64,000 nt of DNA from contig NZ_CP050191.1 in assembly GCF_011745145.1 (NCBI RefSeq), positions 4,109,327 to 4,173,326 on the forward strand, read 5' to 3'. The notes under the pieces are model-generated. The model saw only the letters and a list, made by a program, of their open reading frames with translations. It was not told the origin of the DNA and did not search any database. Source of the stretch: Mycobacterium sp. DL440 (GTDB lineage: Bacteria > Actinomycetota > Actinomycetes > Mycobacteriales > Mycobacteriaceae). Below, one piece after another: positions 60,788-64,000 of the stretch; the first letter of the stretch is position 1; every line of letters starts with the position of its first letter. A program made the translations under genes and the position numbers.

Positions 60788-62587
60788 ATGTCACAGACCG
60801 TGGGTGATTTTCTCCTCGCGCGGCTGCGCGAATGGGACGTGGCACAGGTGTTCGGCTATCCCGGCGACGGGATCAACGGACTGCTGGCAGCCTGGCAACG
60901 CGCCGACAACAAGCCACAGTTCGTGCAGGCGCGCCATGAGGAGATGGCCGCTTTCGAGGCGGTCGGCTATGCGAAGTTCTCCGGAAACGTCGGGGTCTGT
61001 GTCGCCACCAGCGGCCCCGGCGCCGTCCATCTGCTCAACGGCTTGTACGACGCCAAACTCGACCACGTGCCAGTGGTGGCGATCGTCGGACAAACCGAAC
61101 GATCGGCGATGGGCGGGTCCTATCAGCAGGAGATCGATCTGCTCAGCCTCTACAAGGACGTGTGCAGCGACTACATCCAAATGTGCACCGTGCCACAGCA
61201 ACTGCCCAACCTCATCGACCGAGCCATCCGCATCGCGCTGTCCGAGGGTGCCCCCACCGGCATCATCGTGCCCTCCGACGTCTTCGAATTGGAGTATGAA
61301 CCTCCCAAGCACGCCTTCAAGCAAGTGCCGTCCAGCCTGGGGCTCAGCCCGGCGTTCACCACACCCGATGACAGCGCAGTGTGCGCGGCCGCCGATCTGC
61401 TCAACAGCGGCACAAAGGTCGCGATGCTCGTCGGCCAGGGCGCGCGCGGTTGCGTGGCGGAACTCACTGAGGTCGCCGACCTGCTGGGCGCCGGGGCGGC
61501 CAAGGCGCTTCTGGGCAAGGACGTACTGCCCGATGATCTGCCGTGGGTGACAGGTTCGATCGGGCTGCTGGGCACCACCGCCAGCTGGCGACTGATGCGC
61601 GGCTGCGACACGCTGCTCACCGTCGGCTCCAACTTCCCCTACACCCAGTTCATGCCTGATCTTGATGCCGCCCGTGCGGTGCAGATCGACCGATCCGGCA
61701 AGTGGATCGGCATGCGCTACCCGTACGAGCTCAATCTGGTCGGCGACGCCAAAGCCACTCTGCGTGCCCTGATTCCGCACCTGCACGCCAAAACCGATCG
61801 CTCGTGGCGCGAGCAGATCGAAGACGACGTCGCCGACTGGTGGACCACGGTGCAACGCACCGCTATGACCGACGCCGACCCACTGAACCCGATGCGGCTG
61901 TTCTGGGAGCTGTCCCAACGTATGCCCGCCGACGCGATCATCGCCGCCGACTCCGGATCGTCGGCCAACTGGTATGCCCGGCATCTGAAATTCACTGCCG
62001 GGGTGCGTGGTTCGCTGTCAGGCACACTGGCCACGATGGGACCGGGCGTACCGTACGTCATCGGCGCCAAATGGGCCCATCCGGACAGGCCGGCCATCGC
62101 ATTTGTCGGCGACGGGGCCATGCAGATGAACGGTCTGGCCGAGCTGATCACCATCGCCAAATACTGGCCGCAGTGGACTGACCCCCGGTTGATCATCGCC
62201 GTGCTCCACAACAACGACCTCAACCAGGTCACCTGGGAGATGCGGGCCATGGAGAACTCACCGAAATTCGAAGCCTCCCAATCACTTCCCGACGTCGACT
62301 ACGCCGCATTCGCCCGGAGTCTGGGCCTTTACGGCGCCAACCTCGATGAGGCCGGCCAGCTCGCTGGGGCATGGGAGCGTGCTCTGGCCGCCGACCGGCC
62401 CACCGTGCTCGATGTCCGATGCGACCCGGATGTGCCGCCGATTCCTCCGCACGCCACGTTCGAACAAGCCAAGTCGCTTGCACATGCCGTGTTCGGCGGC
62501 GATCGCGACGCCGCCGGATTCATCAAGCAGGGCGCGAAACAGAAAGTCCAGCAGTACTTTTCTCGCGAAAAAGAGGACGAATCGTGA
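60788..62587 (+). CDS. thiamine-pyrophosphate-dependent enzyme (pyruvate oxidase/acetolactate synthase-like)
   Basis: A 599-residue ThDP enzyme. Catalytic Glu in ARHEEMAAFEAVGYAKFSG (HEE motif), then VATSGPGAVHLLNGLYDAK. The ThDP/Mg motif is GDGAMQMNG with the downstream HNNDLNQV. The closest named types are pyruvate oxidase PoxB and acetolactate synthase large subunit; the sequence alone does not decide the substrate. It has a GGAAGGAAAAG ribosome-binding site. Possible role: decarboxylate a sugar-derived 2-oxo acid made by the neighbouring dehydrogenases. Confidence 0.86.
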   Translation: MSQTVGDFLLARLREWDVAQVFGYPGDGINGLLAAWQRADNKPQFVQARHEEMAAFEAVGYAKFSGNVGVCVATSGPGAVHLLNGLYDAKLDHVPVVAIVGQTERSAMGGSYQQEIDLLSLYKDVCSDYIQMCTVPQQLPNLIDRAIRIALSEGAPTGIIVPSDVFELEYEPPKHAFKQVPSSLGLSPAFTTPDDSAVCAAADLLNSGTKVAMLVGQGARGCVAELTEVADLLGAGAAKALLGKDVLPDDLPWVTGSIGLLGTTASWRLMRGCDTLLTVGSNFPYTQFMPDLDAARAVQIDRSGKWIGMRYPYELNLVGDAKATLRALIPHLHAKTDRSWREQIEDDVADWWTTVQRTAMTDADPLNPMRLFWELSQRMPADAIIAADSGSSANWYARHLKFTAGVRGSLSGTLATMGPGVPYVIGAKWAHPDRPAIAFVGDGAMQMNGLAELITIAKYWPQWTDPRLIIAVLHNNDLNQVTWEMRAMENSPKFEASQSLPDVDYAAFARSLGLYGANLDEAGQLAGAWERALAADRPTVLDVRCDPDVPPIPPHATFEQAKSLAHAVFGGDRDAAGFIKQGAKQKVQQYFSREKEDES

Positions 62588-63033
62588 ACGTGGTCGCGAC
62601 CGCGGTCCATGATATCCGCACCGGGCGCTTCGAACGCAGCCTCTCGGCGCTGACCGCGGCCGGCGCGGCCATCACCACAGCAGAGATCTATCTTTCCCAC
62701 GACGGAGCCAGTTTCGGCAACAAGATGATGTACTGGCCGGTCGTGGTGGTGCCGCTGGCGGTCCCCGCCGGGGTTGCCGGATTCTTCTCCGGCCGGGCGG
62801 CGCGCACAGTGCTGCCCGCAGCCAGCGCGCTGATCGTGGCCAACGGCTTGCAGGGCACCTACCTGCACATCCGAGGCGTGCACCAGCGCCCAGGCGGCAT
62901 CACCAAATACAACATGGAGGCCGGGCCGCCGGTCTTCGCGCCGCTGTTGGCGTCCCTGGTCGGCGGGATGGGACTGCTGGCCGCGCTGCTGCGCCGCGAA
63001 GACCTGCCGCACCTGCCCGCAGGCGCGCACTGA
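62584..63033 (+). CDS. small membrane protein of the GH15/GMC operon
   Basis: 149 residues starting at GTG (62584) that overlaps the TPP-enzyme stop (GTGA). Hydrophobic helices near 22-38, 49-68, 75-90 and 115-132. The segment GVHQRPGGITKYNMEAGPPVFAPLLAS is conserved in proteins encoded before gluconate 2-dehydrogenase subunit 3 in some bacteria, as far as I recall. Probably a membrane anchor for the dehydrogenase complex; no catalytic motif. Confidence 0.7.
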   Translation: MNVVATAVHDIRTGRFERSLSALTAAGAAITTAEIYLSHDGASFGNKMMYWPVVVVPLAVPAGVAGFFSGRAARTVLPAASALIVANGLQGTYLHIRGVHQRPGGITKYNMEAGPPVFAPLLASLVGGMGLLAALLRREDLPHLPAGAH

Positions 63034-63743
63034 TGGTCACCGAAACCTCGACGGCACACGCGGTGACGCCCCAAAACCGGGGCCGCTACCGGGGTTTCGA
63101 CGTGCTCGATCAGGCTCACCAATGGGACCCGGCAACCACCGAAGTCGTCGCGGCACGGCTGCACCCGCCGGAGTCACCCCCGTTCTTCAGCCCCGATGAA
63201 GCGGCCGTGGCCGCAGCACTGCTGGACCTGCTGCTGGCCCAGGACAGTGAACCAAAGGTGCCGGTGCTGCCCCTGATCGAGACCCGCCTGGCCACCGGGG
63301 AAACCGACGGCTGGCACTACGACGACATGGCGCCCGACGGGCAGGCCTGGCGCGCAAGCCTGGCCGGGCTCGATGACGACGCGCGCCGTCACTACGGGAT
63401 CGGTTATGCCGACCTGTCCCGGGCACGCCAGGCCCGGCTGCTCACCGATGTGCAGGATCTCGGCGAGCGGGGCGACACATGGCGCGACTGGTCGGCTGGC
63501 CACGTGTGGAGTCTGTGGACGCGGTATGCGTGCACAGCGTTCTACTCTCACCCGTGGGCGTGGAACGAGATGGGTTTTTCCGGCCCGGCCTACCCGCGTG
63601 GCTACCTCAATCTCGGGGTCAATGCCCGTGAACACTTCGAGATCGCCGACCGCGACGACACCGACCCGGTGGGATTCGCCGACCGCGTGGAGCGCGCTCG
63701 GCACGCCGATGACGACCTGCCCGACAGAGGCCCTCATGCGTGA
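63033..63743 (+). CDS. gluconate 2-dehydrogenase subunit 3-like protein
   Basis: 236 residues. The pattern PPFFSPDEAAVAAALLDLLLAQD near the N-terminus and DWSAGHVWSLWTRYACTAFYSHPWAWNEMGFSGPAYPRGYLNLG (key YxHPxAWNEMGFGGPAYPRGY) are typical of the small subunit that partners GMC flavoproteins. Often exported by Tat with its partner. The start overlaps the previous stop by 1 bp; the 3' end overlaps the next gene by 8 bp. Confidence 0.82.
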   Translation: MVTETSTAHAVTPQNRGRYRGFDVLDQAHQWDPATTEVVAARLHPPESPPFFSPDEAAVAAALLDLLLAQDSEPKVPVLPLIETRLATGETDGWHYDDMAPDGQAWRASLAGLDDDARRHYGIGYADLSRARQARLLTDVQDLGERGDTWRDWSAGHVWSLWTRYACTAFYSHPWAWNEMGFSGPAYPRGYLNLGVNAREHFEIADRDDTDPVGFADRVERARHADDDLPDRGPHA

Positions 63744-64000
63744 TCTGGCTGCGGTGAAGGCGCGCAATGCCTCAGCTTGGTTGCTGCCCAACGACGGTAC
63801 CCGCGCCAACCACCGGCTGCGCACCGACATGCATCGCTATCACCCCAGCGATGTGGTCGATGTCGTCATCGTCGGAGCCGGCGCCGGCGGTGCCACCCTG
63901 GCTCAACGGCTGTCCCGATGCGGCTGGACTGTGGTGCTGCTCGACGCCGGCCCCTTCTGGAATCCCGACACCGACTGGGTCAGCGACGAACGCGGTTCCC
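63736..64000 (+). CDS. GMC-family flavin oxidoreductase, N-terminal part
   Basis: The first 88 residues are visible before the window ends. ADP-binding motif VVIVGAGAGGATLAQRLS and LLDAGPFW after strand 2 are typical of GMC/gluconate 2-dehydrogenase large subunits. Its position after a subunit-3 gene supports a membrane-associated sugar or polyol dehydrogenase. C-terminal His-Asn catalytic region lies outside the window. Confidence 0.8.
   Translation, partial: MRDLAAVKARNASAWLLPNDGTRANHRLRTDMHRYHPSDVVDVVIVGAGAGGATLAQRLSRCGWTVVLLDAGPFWNPDTDWVSDERGS

Noticed and set aside
1..64000. tRNA, rRNA, CRISPR array or known riboswitch
   Set aside because: Looked for by eye on both strands; no cloverleaf, rRNA core, repeat-spacer array or recognised riboswitch consensus seen. 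A tRNA/Rfam scan would be decisive.

Overview
The window is high-GC chromosomal DNA from a rapidly growing Mycobacterium (Mycolicibacterium type). The evidence is the gene content: UvrD1, Rv0948c-type chorismate mutase, Ku/LigD, MmpS/MmpL, a cutinase, a truncated 13E12/DUF222 sequence, candidate KstR operators and many GTG starts. From memory of the M. tuberculosis map, uvrD1, chorismate mutase, pgi, an SDR, an Fpg-like glycosylase, ligD, ku, an SDR, a dihydrodipicolinate-reductase-like protein and mntH correspond to the block Rv0949 down to Rv0924c. That block is the conserved backbone of bases 800-44500. I saw no rRNA, tRNA or CRISPR array.

Layout. Bases 1-830 hold the end of an FAD protein and a 2x[4Fe-4S] ferredoxin. 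UvrD1 and chorismate mutase follow (827-3477). Bases 3484-17414 are an accessory block set between chorismate mutase and pgi. It contains an OafA-type acyltransferase, a ROK regulator, and a tightly coupled organosulfur operon: SsuA-like lipoprotein, permease, ATPase, an NtaA/DszA-type monooxygenase, a 1268-residue fused ABC exporter and an SsuD-type monooxygenase. A succinate-semialdehyde dehydrogenase closes the block. Pgi, a secreted repeat protein and a MITE-like element (19607-19874) follow.

Bases 19951-34882 mix conserved genes (SDR, Fpg/Nei, CobF, AurF-type diiron oxygenase, acyl-CoA dehydrogenase with TetR, RNase HI) with decayed ones: a FUSC gene with an in-frame TGA, an MFS remnant, a DUF222 remnant and a LuxR remnant. 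Bases 34934-44504 hold the NHEJ genes ligD and ku, a cutinase, a PfkB kinase, a probable KstR-controlled SDR/reductase operon and mntH.

Bases 44556-64000 look accessory: a YbdK-type ligase, an MmpS-MmpL-membrane protein operon divergent from a MarR gene, and an unusual membrane protein with Tyr/Trp-rich pentapeptide repeats and a Pro-rich tail. Beside these lie a NarL-like protein with a degenerate receiver and a membrane cytochrome/molybdopterin oxidoreductase fusion. Last comes an overlapping operon, GH15 glucosidase, SDR, TPP enzyme, membrane protein, gluconate-dehydrogenase-like small subunit and a GMC oxidoreductase that runs off the window end.

Start codons were chosen from Shine-Dalgarno sequences, 4-bp ATGA/GTGA overlaps and family alignment, so many genes are shorter than their maximal open frames. 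Functions come from recognising motifs by eye; no database search was run.
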